Source: Candidatus Pelagibacterales bacterium
Lineage (GTDB): Bacteria; Pseudomonadota; Alphaproteobacteria; TMED109
Assembly: GCA_002732015.1 (NCBI GenBank)
Contig: PCCU01000033.1
Location: forward strand, 1 to 28,012
DNA: 28,012 bases
Direction of reading: 5' to 3'
Shown: piece after piece, positions 14,013-22,732 of the stretch
Numbering within the stretch: position 1 is the first letter of the stretch
How the letters are laid out: every line of letters starts with the position of its first letter
Notes under the pieces: model-generated
Told to the model about the DNA's origin: nothing
What the model saw: only the letters and a program-made list of their open reading frames with translations
Databases searched by the model: none
Program-made: the position numbers and the translations under genes

Positions 14013-14662
14013 TGATAAAAAGTTTTTCTAAATCTGATTTACCTGATGATATTCCGATATTTCCTCTTCCAGGAGCAGTAGTCTTCCCATTTGGAACTTT
14101 ACCATTAAATATATTTGAACCAAGATACATAGCCATGATAGAGGCCGTCCTAGGCTCTCACAGAATGATAGGAATGATTCAACCAGTGCCAAACCAGAGT
14201 AAGGAGTCAAAAAGGCTTTATCCTGTAGGTTGTGCAGGAAGAATAATTTCATTTACTGAAACTAGTGATAGCAGGTTTTTGATTGAACTAGCAGGTACAT
14301 TAAGATTTAAATTGAAAAAAGAGTTAAGCTTATTAAAAGGTTACAGAAGAATAGAGCCAGATTGGACTCCATTTTTAGGTGACTTAAAAAACGACTATCA
14401 TCTTTTGAATCTAAACGAACTATTAATAGTATTAAAAAAATACTTTGATAAAAATAATATAAATGTAGATTTAAATGAAATTTCTAAGATTTCAAATGAG
14501 CAAATTCTAGCATCTATACCGCAAATTTGCTCATTTAAAGTTGTTGAAAAGCAAGCTATTCTTGAGGCTAACTCTTTACAAGATAGAGTAGATATACTAA
14601 TTTCCTTGTTGAGAATGTATACCTTAGAAGGCAATGATAATGATAATGAGACTATTAACTAA
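14012..14662 (+). CDS. LON peptidase substrate-binding (LAN) domain protein
   Basis: The 216-residue protein contains only the N-terminal substrate-recognition domain of Lon, without the AAA+ or protease parts. Visible signatures are IPIFPLPGAVVFPFGTLPLN, IFEPRY, RMIGMIQP, GCAGRIISFTET and the beta-strand block LIELAGTLRFK. Stand-alone LAN-domain proteins are widespread in alphaproteobacteria next to a thioredoxin and a Trm112 protein, exactly as here, but their function is not established; a role in substrate recognition is inferred. It is coupled to the upstream thioredoxin by a 1-nt overlap and its stop directly abuts the Trm112 ATG. Confidence 0.88.
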   Translation: MIKSFSKSDLPDDIPIFPLPGAVVFPFGTLPLNIFEPRYIAMIEAVLGSHRMIGMIQPVPNQSKESKRLYPVGCAGRIISFTETSDSRFLIELAGTLRFKLKKELSLLKGYRRIEPDWTPFLGDLKNDYHLLNLNELLIVLKKYFDKNNINVDLNEISKISNEQILASIPQICSFKVVEKQAILEANSLQDRVDILISLLRMYTLEGNDNDNETIN

Positions 14663-14857
14663 ATGAAGATGGACAATAAAGATAGTTTTGACGAAAGTCT
14701 TTTGGATATAATAGTTTGCCCTGTTACAAAAGAAAAACTAATATTAGATAAGAAAAATAATGAACTACTTAGCAAAGAGGCCAATTTAGCTTTTCCTATA
14801 AAAGATGGTATTCCTATTTTACTGATAGAAGAGGCTAGGAAGATCAGTCGTTCTTAA
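14663..14857 (+). CDS. Trm112-family (UPF0434) small protein
   Basis: The 64-residue protein has the family core LLDIIVCPVTKEKL, then NELLSKEANLAFPIKDGIPILLIEEAR. Eukaryotic Trm112 activates methyltransferases of tRNA and release factors; the bacterial counterparts are thought to do similar work but are little studied. Like many proteobacterial members it keeps a single cysteine of the zinc site. The start is immediately after the stop of the LON-domain gene (an alternative ATG lies two codons on). The last 14 nt overlap the convergent UbiH-type gene. Confidence 0.9.
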   Translation: MKMDNKDSFDESLLDIIVCPVTKEKLILDKKNNELLSKEANLAFPIKDGIPILLIEEARKISRS

Positions 14858-16049
14858 TAGAAAGTAAAGAACCCCTAGTAGCATAATTTTTAAAGACATT
14901 TCTTGCTAGATTGCTTCTACTAAAGAGTGCAATGCCGCTTCTTCTTAAGTTTTTTAATAAAAAATTAGAGTTGGAAAAAAAAAGATTCAATTTATCAGTT
15001 ACAAGTATAAGCAAAGCAGCATCAAGGTAATGTTTTTTTGAATAGTTAAATAGATACTTTTCTTTCCCTATATCTTTGGATGAATTTATTTCTGCATCGG
15101 CAAAATCATATATTTTTTGAATTCCTCTTATAGTTAAATTAAAACCTTGACCAGCTAATGGATGAATAGAGTGAGCAGAGTCACCGAGTAGTAATACTCT
15201 TTTGTCAACATACTTTTTAGCATGTGTAAGTGACAAGTTCCAAGTTTTCACTTTAGTACAAATTTTGATTTTTCCATAAATCCTTTCAAAATAATTTTGT
15301 ATTAAAATTTCAAGTTTTTTTGTGCTTTTATTATGATATTTATAGTAATCAGGAAAGTTGCAAGACCATACTACTGAGGAATAGTTCTTATTATTTTTTC
15401 TTTTAATAGGAAGGATAGCTAAAGGACCTTCTTCTAAAAACTTTTCTATTGCTAAATTTTTATGAAGCTTTTCATGCTCTATATTAAATGTAAAAGCTTT
15501 TTGTTTATAATCTTTATATGTATAATCAATTCTTGCTAACTTTCTCAGAAAAGAGTTTCTACCATCTGCCCCGATAATCAATTTGCTTTCAATTTCACTA
15601 TTATTCTCTAATATTGCAAACACCCCATTTCGTTTTCTATAAAACCTTAAAAGTTTGCTATCATATTTAAATATTTTATTATTTTTTTTAGTTAACTCTA
15701 ATAGAGTTCTAATAAAATTTTTATTCTCAATCATATATCCCATTGCTTTTTCTTGATTTGCCCCTGAAGTGAAAGAAGTATTCAATTTAGATGATAATTC
15801 TTCTACTAAAATCTTTTTAATAGGGCATGCATATTTATTTAAATTTTTCCATAAGCCGATTTTCTTATAAAAAGATACTGATCCACTAGAAATAGCAGTA
15901 GTTCTATTGTCTGGAAATGATTTTTTATCAAAGATCAATGGTTTAGGGTCTATTAAGGCTATCTTATAACCTAATGAAGCTAATGCTAAAGATGCACTCA
16001 ATCCAGTTAAGCCACTGCCAATTATAGTAATATCATAATTTTTTTTCAT
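14844..16049 (-). CDS. UbiH/UbiF/COQ6-family FAD monooxygenase (ubiquinone ring hydroxylase)
   Basis: The 401-residue flavoprotein has the dinucleotide-binding GSGLTG at 11-16 in its first strand, the family segment DNRTTAIS near 47-54, the second FAD motif GADGRNSFLRK at 160-170 and the third, LLLGDSAHSIHPLAGQGFN, at 287-304. These define the ubiquinone hydroxylase branch (UbiH, UbiF, UbiI, UbiL, COQ6). In alphaproteobacteria a single broad enzyme may hydroxylate more than one ring position, so I do not assign a specific letter. The product is likely a membrane-associated part of ubiquinone synthesis. It is divergent from the amidase across 33 nt and its 3' end overlaps the Trm112 gene. Confidence 0.88.
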   Translation of the reverse strand: MKKNYDITIIGSGLTGLSASLALASLGYKIALIDPKPLIFDKKSFPDNRTTAISSGSVSFYKKIGLWKNLNKYACPIKKILVEELSSKLNTSFTSGANQEKAMGYMIENKNFIRTLLELTKKNNKIFKYDSKLLRFYRKRNGVFAILENNSEIESKLIIGADGRNSFLRKLARIDYTYKDYKQKAFTFNIEHEKLHKNLAIEKFLEEGPLAILPIKRKNNKNYSSVVWSCNFPDYYKYHNKSTKKLEILIQNYFERIYGKIKICTKVKTWNLSLTHAKKYVDKRVLLLGDSAHSIHPLAGQGFNLTIRGIQKIYDFADAEINSSKDIGKEKYLFNYSKKHYLDAALLILVTDKLNLFFSNSNFLLKNLRRSGIALFSRSNLARNVFKNYATRGSLLSIKND

Positions 16050-16082
16050 ATTATTTATATAGCAGTGTAATATAAATTAACT

Positions 16083-17441
16083 ATGAATAATAATTTAAAA
16101 ATTTATTCTGCTTTTTATCTAGGCGTATTATTAGAAAGAAAGAAAATAGACCCCATAATAATTCTAGAGTACTTTTTATCTAATTTTAAAAAAGCAAACC
16201 AAAATGTTAAATTATCTTTTTGTAAAGTTTTAGAAAAACAAGCATACAAAGAAGCAGAATTATCTTGGAAGCGACAAAAAAAAAATCAAAGACTTAGTTT
16301 TTTCGATGGCATCCCAATAGTTTGGAAAGATTTGATAGATATTGAAGGCTTTCCTAGTTATGGAGGGTCTAAGTTATTAGAAAAATTAAGAAAAAATGAA
16401 AAAGTTAAAAATGCTAGAATAGTTGATATTGCAAAAAAAAATGGCTTAATTTCTTTAGCGAAGACTAGCACGGTAGAGTTTGCTTTTGGAGGGTTGGGCT
16501 TAAATAAATCATGTAAACTTCCCACTAATTTGTTATATAATTTAAAAAAATGTGCTGCAGGAGGATCTAGCACTGGATCTGCTACAGCGGTATTTTCTGG
16601 TTTAGCTCCATTATCAGTTGGAACTGATACTGCAGGTTCAATAAGAATACCTGCAGCTTGGCATAGTTTGACAGGGTTCAAGCCTTCTTCGGGTATGATT
16701 TCTGTTAATGGTGTTTTACCTTTGTCAAAGTCCTGTGATACAGTTGGTACTATATGTAAAACTGTAAAAGACACAAAGATTCTTTTTAGTATTTTATCCA
16801 ATAAAAAAAATAATCAAGAATTAGAACTGCTTAAAAGAATTAAAATAGGCTTTATATATGACTTTAATTTTAATCAGCTAGATAGTTATAGTAAAAAGAA
16901 AATTGAGTCATTAAACGGTAAAATAACTAAATCAGGAGTATGTGTAGATAATATAAAAGTACCAGAATTTGATGAAATTAATAATTTTTTTAATATACAT
17001 GGATCTTTAGTTAACTATGAAGCATGGAGATACTGGAAGGGTATAATAGAATATAATTTAAACCTCATTGACCCAAATGTCGCGGACCGATTTTTGATTG
17101 GAAAAAATATGACATATGAGAGTATTAATAAAATAAAAAAAAAAGTGAAAAGTTTAAAAAAAAATGTACTAAAAATGTTTGATAGTTATGATTTTTTTCT
17201 AATGCCTACCATTGCTACAGGCCCACCGACTATTAAAGATTTAAAAAATAAAAAAAAATATAAATTATATAATAATGCTGCTTTAGATAATACTAGAGGA
17301 GTTAACATATTTGATTTATGTTCAATTTCACTTCCATTAAAGCTTGATAAGAGAAGATGGTTATCATTATCAATAATTTCTAAAAAAAATCATGACAATA
17401 AACTTTTAGCTGTTGCTGAAAAAATAGAAAGTATATTATGA
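16083..17441 (+). CDS. Amidase-signature family amidohydrolase, substrate unknown
   Basis: The 452-residue protein belongs to the amidase-signature family. The catalytic Lys-cisSer-Ser triad is present: K82 in PIVWKDLID, S162 in AGGSSTGS and the nucleophile S186 in GTDTAGSIRIPAAW. The GTDTAGS form, instead of GTDTGGS, is shared with some AtzE-like and allophanate-hydrolase-like members, but the substrate cannot be read from sequence. It has no GatA partner genes nearby, so a tRNA amidotransferase role is unlikely. The family has no export signal and the protein is probably cytoplasmic. It shares a 33-nt divergent spacer with the ubiquinone hydroxylase. The stop is 9 nt before the aminotransferase. 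Confidence 0.88.
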   Translation: MNNNLKIYSAFYLGVLLERKKIDPIIILEYFLSNFKKANQNVKLSFCKVLEKQAYKEAELSWKRQKKNQRLSFFDGIPIVWKDLIDIEGFPSYGGSKLLEKLRKNEKVKNARIVDIAKKNGLISLAKTSTVEFAFGGLGLNKSCKLPTNLLYNLKKCAAGGSSTGSATAVFSGLAPLSVGTDTAGSIRIPAAWHSLTGFKPSSGMISVNGVLPLSKSCDTVGTICKTVKDTKILFSILSNKKNNQELELLKRIKIGFIYDFNFNQLDSYSKKKIESLNGKITKSGVCVDNIKVPEFDEINNFFNIHGSLVNYEAWRYWKGIIEYNLNLIDPNVADRFLIGKNMTYESINKIKKKVKSLKKNVLKMFDSYDFFLMPTIATGPPTIKDLKNKKKYKLYNNAALDNTRGVNIFDLCSISLPLKLDKRRWLSLSIISKKNHDNKLLAVAEKIESIL

Positions 17442-17450
17442 TATTGTCAA

Positions 17451-18632
17451 ATGAACTATTTAAACAAAAACATAAATAAAATATCAGAATATCCTTTTAA
17501 TAGGTTAAGGAAATTACTATCAAAAGAAAAGAAATCTAATAAAAACAAAATACTAGATTTATCTATAGGGCAACCATATCATAAGTTTCCACCTTTTGTA
17601 AAAAATATATTGGTTAAAGAAAACCCAAAGTGGAGTTTATATCCTCCTATAAAAGGTTTGCCAATCTTAAGAAGTGAATATTTAAAATGGCTCAAAAGAA
17701 GGTTTAATCTTAAAAGTGCTTTCTTTGGGGATGAAAATATATTGCCATTGTCGGGTACAAGAGAGGGCCTTTTTTCCATATCTTTGGTTTTATCGGTTGA
17801 GCAAATTATTGTGCCTAACCCTTTTTATCAAGTTTATTTAGGGGCATCACTATTTCAGAATCTTCCTGTAGCCTTCATGAATGCTGGTATTAAAGAGAAT
17901 TATTTATTTGATTTAGATAGGCTTAGAAATAAAATAAAAAAAAAAACTTCTTTGGTTTATTTTTGCAACCCTTCTAATCCGCAAGGAAAATGTGCCTCAG
18001 CTAGTTATTTAAAAAGTTTGATTAATATAGTTAGAAGATATAAATCTATTTTGGTTTTAGATGAATGCTATACTGATATTTATACAGAAAAAAAACCTGT
18101 AGGTGGTATGGAGGTTTGTCAAGAAACTGGGAAAACCCTTAAAAATATTTTAATTTTTCATTCTTTATCCAAAAGATCAAATGTGGCTGGCCTGAGGTCA
18201 GGCTTTGTAGTAGGTGACCGAAATATTATAAATTTATTTTCTAAATTAAGAAGCTATAGCGCACCTACCATTCCTTTACCAATTCAAATTTTGTCTGCAA
18301 AACTTTGGAGTGATGAAAGACATGTTAATGAAAGTAGAAAAAATTATAATATTAAATTTAACTATGCTGATAAGGTTTTGTCTTCTTATAATTGTTATAA
18401 AAGGCCAGAGGCCGGTTTTTATTTATGGATGAATGTTGGAAATGGAGAACAGTTTGCTAAAGAATTATATAAAAACTTTGATATTAAAGTTATGCCAGGA
18501 AAGTACTTGTCAGTAGAATCAAAAAACAGTCCTGGAAAAGAATATGTTAGAATTTCTTTAGTTCATAGCAATACGAAATCAAAAGAAGCCCTAAACAAGA
18601 TAGCAAAACAATTAAAATGCTTTCAAAATTAA
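17451..18632 (+). CDS. dapC: Class I/II PLP aminotransferase, probable succinyl-diaminopimelate transaminase
   Basis: The 393-residue PLP enzyme has LSIGQPYHKFP (38-48), NPSNPQGK (173-180), the PLP-binding DECY at 204-207 and the Schiff-base lysine K241 in HSLSKRSNVAGLRSGF. The last motif is typical of the DapC-like group of proteobacterial aminotransferases, which act on N-succinyl-2-amino-6-oxopimelate in the diaminopimelate pathway. dapB is in the same window. The final 16 nt overlap ftsK. Other aspartate- or alanine-type substrates are possible; the aminotransferase call is firm and the specific substrate is inferred. Confidence 0.85.
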   Translation: MNYLNKNINKISEYPFNRLRKLLSKEKKSNKNKILDLSIGQPYHKFPPFVKNILVKENPKWSLYPPIKGLPILRSEYLKWLKRRFNLKSAFFGDENILPLSGTREGLFSISLVLSVEQIIVPNPFYQVYLGASLFQNLPVAFMNAGIKENYLFDLDRLRNKIKKKTSLVYFCNPSNPQGKCASASYLKSLINIVRRYKSILVLDECYTDIYTEKKPVGGMEVCQETGKTLKNILIFHSLSKRSNVAGLRSGFVVGDRNIINLFSKLRSYSAPTIPLPIQILSAKLWSDERHVNESRKNYNIKFNYADKVLSSYNCYKRPEAGFYLWMNVGNGEQFAKELYKNFDIKVMPGKYLSVESKNSPGKEYVRISLVHSNTKSKEALNKIAKQLKCFQN

Positions 18633-20761
18633 AAAAAGTTAATTTCAAGATAGTTATATACAAGACTTTAATTTGCTGTTTTTGTTTATTGTTAGCGATT
18701 TTTTTGTCAATATCACTGTACACGCATAATGATTTTGATCCTTCAATGTTTACAGTAAATGATGAGCCTCCCTTAAATGCTTTAGGTTCTTTTGGTGCAA
18801 ATGTAAGTTCTTTATTATTAGTTATTTTAGGAGATGCATCTTGGTTAATACCTTTGTTTATGATTTTTATATTAAGAATCATAGTCTTAAAAGAGTATAA
18901 TTTCTTAAAATTTACTATACGCTTTTTAGGATTAATCTTTTGTATTTTTTTTATATCTATTTCCCTTTCTGTTGTAGGTTTAGATTCTGGAATTTTTGGA
19001 AAAACTATAATAGGTAAATTTAGGACTGTATCAAAGGATTTAAATGAATATGAAAACCTAATTCTTTTCATAAATTTACTAGTGTTTTCGATTTTACTGA
19101 TAGTTTCTGTATCTAAAACTAAAACAGGGCTTTTTGTTATTTCTTATAAAATTATTAAGCAAATTATAGAAATTTTAAAGAATATATTCTTTTTATTTTT
19201 TAATAGAAAAAAACTTCTTCAAAAAAGAATTAGAAATATTAAAAAAGAAGTTTCGCTAAATAGAAAGGCAAAAACAAATAGTAAAACTAGCTTTATTTTA
19301 CCCAAGCTTGACTTTTTAGATGATTCAGTATCTTCAAAAAAATATCGAGGAGAAAACCAAAGTATTCAAGCAAAAGGATTAAACAAAGTTTTGGATGATT
19401 ATGGAATAAAAGGTTCCATAATAAATGCTAAAGAAGGACCGATAGTTACAAGATATGAATTAGAGCCAGCTCCTGGAACTAGGTCTTCTAGAATAATAAG
19501 CTTAGCCGACGATATAGCGCGTTCTATGTCTGCAAAGTCTGCGAGGGTTTCAGTTCTTTATGGAAAAAATGCACTTGGCATAGAACTTCCTAACAAACAT
19601 ATTGATGTAGTCTTTTTAAAAGAAATTTTGTCCTCTGAAGCATTTATTAAAAGTGAAGGTCTTTCTTTAGCATTAGGAAAGGACATATCAGGAAAGCCAT
19701 TAATCGCTGATTTGAGTAAGATGCCTCATTTATTAGTTGCAGGAACAACGGGCTCTGGAAAGTCAGTTTCAATAAATGCCATGATACTTTCTTTGCTTTA
19801 CAAGTTTTCTAATGCTCAGTGTAAGTTTATACTGATTGATCCTAAAATGTTAGAGCTTTCAGTTTATGAGGGTATTCCTCATCTACTTCATCCTGTCGTA
19901 ACTGATCCAAGAAAAGCAGTTTTTGCTTTAAAGTGGGCAGTTAAAGAAATGAATGAAAGATACAAGCAAATGGCCAATTTAGGGGTTAGAAACATAGAAA
20001 CCTACAACCAAATTATTGCTAAAAAAGAATACAAAGATGGAAAGTTAGTAAAAAAAGTGCAGATAGGCTTTGATAGTACATCAGGCAGACCTATATATCA
20101 TGATAAAGAAATAGATATTAACCCTTTACCCTTTATTGTTATAGTGGTAGACGAAATGGCTGACTTAATGCTAGCAGCAGGAAAGGATATTGAGGTTTCT
20201 ATACAATCTCTAGCCCAAAAGGCTAGAGCGGCAGGAATACATTTAATTTTGGCAACTCAAAGACCCTCTGTTGATGTTATTACTGGAACAATAAAAGCTA
20301 ACTTGCCATATAGAATTAGTTTTCAGGTGACATCTAAAATTGATTCTAGGACCATATTGGGAGAACAAGGAGCAGAGCAGCTTTTAGGAAGAGGAGATAT
20401 GTTGTTTATGGCAGGAGGAGGCTACACAGAAAGGGTTCATGGACCCTTTGTAAGTGACCAGGAAATTTTAAAAGTTGCTAATTTTATTAAGGCACAAGGC
20501 GAACCAGACTACCAACATTATATTACACAAGGAGAAGATGATGGTTCTGATGAATTTAATGACGGTGAAGAACTGGATCCACTTTATGATAAAGCGCTAA
20601 TTTTAATAAAGCGAGAGAGGAAAGTATCCACAAGCTTCTTACAAAGACATTTTGCAATAGGTTACAACAGAGCAGCAAGAATAGTAGATGCTTTCGAAAG
20701 GCAAGGAATAGTTAGTTCCGCAAATTCTATGGGAAGAAGAGAGGTCCTAATTGACGAATAA
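18617..20761 (+). CDS. ftsK: DNA translocase FtsK
   Basis: FtsK sits at the division septum and pumps chromosome termini for dimer resolution. The 714-residue protein has about four N-terminal membrane helices (about 10-170), a short linker, an alpha/beta motor with Walker A AGTTGSGKS (375-383) and Walker B FIVIVVDE (505-512), and the gamma winged-helix domain at the C-terminus (from about 645) with STSFLQRHFAIGYNRAARI and FERQGIVSSANSMGRREVL, which reads KOPS sequences. The linker is short compared with the E. coli protein (1329 residues), as usual in alphaproteobacteria. The start overlaps dapC by 16 nt and the end overlaps lolA by 11 nt. Confidence 0.97.
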   Translation: MLSKLKKVNFKIVIYKTLICCFCLLLAIFLSISLYTHNDFDPSMFTVNDEPPLNALGSFGANVSSLLLVILGDASWLIPLFMIFILRIIVLKEYNFLKFTIRFLGLIFCIFFISISLSVVGLDSGIFGKTIIGKFRTVSKDLNEYENLILFINLLVFSILLIVSVSKTKTGLFVISYKIIKQIIEILKNIFFLFFNRKKLLQKRIRNIKKEVSLNRKAKTNSKTSFILPKLDFLDDSVSSKKYRGENQSIQAKGLNKVLDDYGIKGSIINAKEGPIVTRYELEPAPGTRSSRIISLADDIARSMSAKSARVSVLYGKNALGIELPNKHIDVVFLKEILSSEAFIKSEGLSLALGKDISGKPLIADLSKMPHLLVAGTTGSGKSVSINAMILSLLYKFSNAQCKFILIDPKMLELSVYEGIPHLLHPVVTDPRKAVFALKWAVKEMNERYKQMANLGVRNIETYNQIIAKKEYKDGKLVKKVQIGFDSTSGRPIYHDKEIDINPLPFIVIVVDEMADLMLAAGKDIEVSIQSLAQKARAAGIHLILATQRPSVDVITGTIKANLPYRISFQVTSKIDSRTILGEQGAEQLLGRGDMLFMAGGGYTERVHGPFVSDQEILKVANFIKAQGEPDYQHYITQGEDDGSDEFNDGEELDPLYDKALILIKRERKVSTSFLQRHFAIGYNRAARIVDAFERQGIVSSANSMGRREVLIDE
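20738..20744 (+). promoter_or_regulatory. Ribosome binding site of lolA (AGAGAGG)
   Basis: AGAGAGG ends 6 nt before the TTG at 20751, inside the ftsK coding region. It supports the TTG rather than a later codon as the start of lolA. Confidence 0.55.
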
Positions 20762-21419
20762 GCCTTATTTTTTTTTTACAATACTTTTTTATTTTATAAT
20801 TTATACAGGTAACTTTAATTATTTAAAATCAGAAAACTTTCACACTGAATTATTAAACAAATTAGAAGAAAACTTTCCTGCAGAAATTTATTTTAGTCAA
20901 ACAGATAGTAAAAATATAAACTCTAGAGGATGGATGGTAATAGGAACCAAAGGTTTGGCAAGAGTAGAGTTTGAGCCTCCTAATCATTTTATTATGGTAG
21001 CAGATGGCAAATGGTTAATTGTTCATGATGCACAGTATGATAGAACAAGCTACCTTCCATTAGATGGAGGAATATTGGGAGCATTGTTATACCCAGAAAT
21101 ATTCAATGAAAAAAATCAACTCGATGTAATTAAGAATAATAACAACTCTTATTATTCATTGATGTCAGAAAACTTTGAAGGCACGGAACTTAGAGTTTTT
21201 TTTGACCGGGATTATAATCAATTAAAAGGGTGGGACATAATTGAAAACAAAAATATTTCAATTAAAATAAAAATTTTAAAAATAACCAAAATCCAAAACT
21301 TGAAAAAAATGGATAAAAATATTTTTAAATTTCCAGAATTTATGAGAGCAAACGAAAAAGGTTTTCTAGGTCCTTATGAAAGAACAATTAAAAAGATTCC
21401 TTCCAGCAAGACTAATTAA
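20751..21419 (+). CDS. lolA: LolA-family outer-membrane lipoprotein carrier protein
   Basis: The 222-residue protein is predicted to be exported: a hydrophobic aromatic stretch (about 6-20) follows a short basic N-terminus. The mature part shows the LolA strand pattern: ENFPAEIYFSQTD, RGWMVIGTKGLARVEFEPP, HFIMVADGKWLIVHDAQYDRTSY, and a C-terminal FPEFMRANEKGF. LolA carries lipoproteins from the inner-membrane LolCDE complex across the periplasm. Translation starts at a TTG with an AGAGAGG site 6 nt upstream, and it overlaps ftsK by 11 nt. The ftsK-lolA pair is common in alphaproteobacteria. The convergent regulator gene ends one base away. Confidence 0.87.
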   Translation: MTNKPYFFFTILFYFIIYTGNFNYLKSENFHTELLNKLEENFPAEIYFSQTDSKNINSRGWMVIGTKGLARVEFEPPNHFIMVADGKWLIVHDAQYDRTSYLPLDGGILGALLYPEIFNEKNQLDVIKNNNNSYYSLMSENFEGTELRVFFDRDYNQLKGWDIIENKNISIKIKILKITKIQNLKKMDKNIFKFPEFMRANEKGFLGPYERTIKKIPSSKTN

Positions 21420-21420
21420 A

Positions 21421-22050
21421 TTACTTTATTAATATATAGCCAAACTTATTTTTTATTATTTTAATTTTTATTTTTGAAGAAATAATTTTCTTTCTAATTC
21501 TTGATACTAGAGTTTCTAAAACTCTAGTATTAAGAGATTCCACTTTATCTAAATGCAGCCCCCAAACATTATACAAAAGATTTTTTCTGCTCATTGCTTT
21601 TTCATTATTATTCAAAAGAACTTCTACAAATCTAAACTCTTTTTCTGTTAATTTTAAAATCTTTCCTTTTTCATCAGTTAAACTTAAGTGTGAATGATTG
21701 AGTTTTAAGTTAAAATCATTAAAGTTATTCTTTATTTTTTTTAATATTTCCTTATATAAATCTAAAATCTTAATTGGCTTTAAAAAAATTTTAAAATTTT
21801 GTAAAGAACTTAATGTGATATTTTCTTTTTTGGTTGTAACTATTAAATTATTATTGTCATTTTGGGAGTTAATTTTTATTAATTTAATAAAATCTATAAA
21901 GCTATCATCTAAAATTAATACGGAATCATTGAAATTTTTTTTTGTAACATTATCAATTTTTTTAATAAGAAAGCTTTTTTCCATTTGAGATAAATTTTCT
22001 AAGGAGTCAAAAATGCTTGTATCTTTTCCAAAGTAGTAAATTGTTTTCAT
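21421..22050 (-). CDS. OmpR-type DNA-binding response regulator with a degenerate receiver
   Basis: The 209-residue protein has a C-terminal winged-helix DNA-binding domain (about 115-209) with LKLTEKEFRFVEVLLNN, MSRKNLLYNVWG, NTRVLETLVSRIRKKI and GYILIK. The N-terminal half has receiver-like strands (VLILDDSFI, then FLKPIKILDL with the conserved Lys-Pro) but the first strand IYYFGKDT lacks the paired acidic residues that bind magnesium. Phosphorylation is therefore doubtful and it may act without a kinase. No histidine kinase gene is adjacent. It follows yggS by 5 nt, in one probable operon, and ends 1 nt from the convergent lolA stop. The target genes are unknown. Confidence 0.75.
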   Translation of the reverse strand: MKTIYYFGKDTSIFDSLENLSQMEKSFLIKKIDNVTKKNFNDSVLILDDSFIDFIKLIKINSQNDNNNLIVTTKKENITLSSLQNFKIFLKPIKILDLYKEILKKIKNNFNDFNLKLNHSHLSLTDEKGKILKLTEKEFRFVEVLLNNNEKAMSRKNLLYNVWGLHLDKVESLNTRVLETLVSRIRKKIISSKIKIKIIKNKFGYILIK

Positions 22051-22055
22051 AGTAA

Positions 22056-22715
22056 TTAAACTTCTCTTTCTCCAAATATTAGGCTCCCTATTCTCAGTAT
22101 AGTTGAACCATAAATTATTGCTTCCTTGTAATCATTGCTCATGCCCATGCTAATATTTTTTATATTTTCTTTTTTGCAAATGTACTGCATATTTTTAAAG
22201 TATTTACGAGGATTTTTATCCGCAGGAGGCATACACATTGCTCCATCTATATTTAAATTATATTTTTCTTTGCACATTTTTAAAAAATCAGAAAAGCTCG
22301 ACGGCAACACTCCTCTTTTTTGGCTTTCTTCTCCTATATTGATTTGTATAAAAATCTTTGGAATTTTAAAATTTTGACTTTTTAGAGTGGAAAGTTTTCT
22401 TGCGGAGCTTTCTGTATCTAAGGTCTCTATGACATTAAAAATTTGGATTAATTCTTTAACTTTCTTTGACTGAAGTGCTCCGATGAAATGAAGTTGTGCA
22501 ATTTTTCTATCCAAATCAGTCCATTTTTCTGAGGTTTCATTAAGTCTATTTTCTCCAAATGATTTGTGACCTATTGCAGCTAAGCTTCTAATTTTATTAA
22601 TATTTTGTTGTTTAGATACCGCTACTACATTAATGCTTTTATAATTTCTATTGAGCTCTTTGCAAGTTGACTTTATATTTTCAATAACTTTTTTATAATT
22701 ATCAATTACTGACAT
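22056..22715 (-). CDS. yggS: YggS/PLPBP-family pyridoxal phosphate homeostasis protein
   Basis: The 219-residue single-domain TIM-barrel protein resembles the N-terminal domain of alanine racemase. The PLP lysine is K35 in VVAVSKQQN; FGENRLNE, LHFIGALQSKK, INIGEESQKRG, MGMSNDYKEAI and RIGSLIFGERE follow in the family's order. YggS-family proteins balance pyridoxal phosphate pools and affect amino-acid metabolism; they have no established enzymatic activity. The start is 17 nt from the divergent ThiE/TenI-like gene (or 47 nt if that gene begins at its second ATG), and the response regulator follows 5 nt downstream. Confidence 0.93.
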   Translation of the reverse strand: MSVIDNYKKVIENIKSTCKELNRNYKSINVVAVSKQQNINKIRSLAAIGHKSFGENRLNETSEKWTDLDRKIAQLHFIGALQSKKVKELIQIFNVIETLDTESSARKLSTLKSQNFKIPKIFIQINIGEESQKRGVLPSSFSDFLKMCKEKYNLNIDGAMCMPPADKNPRKYFKNMQYICKKENIKNISMGMSNDYKEAIIYGSTILRIGSLIFGEREV

Positions 22716-22732
22716 TTTCAGTACTATTTAAT

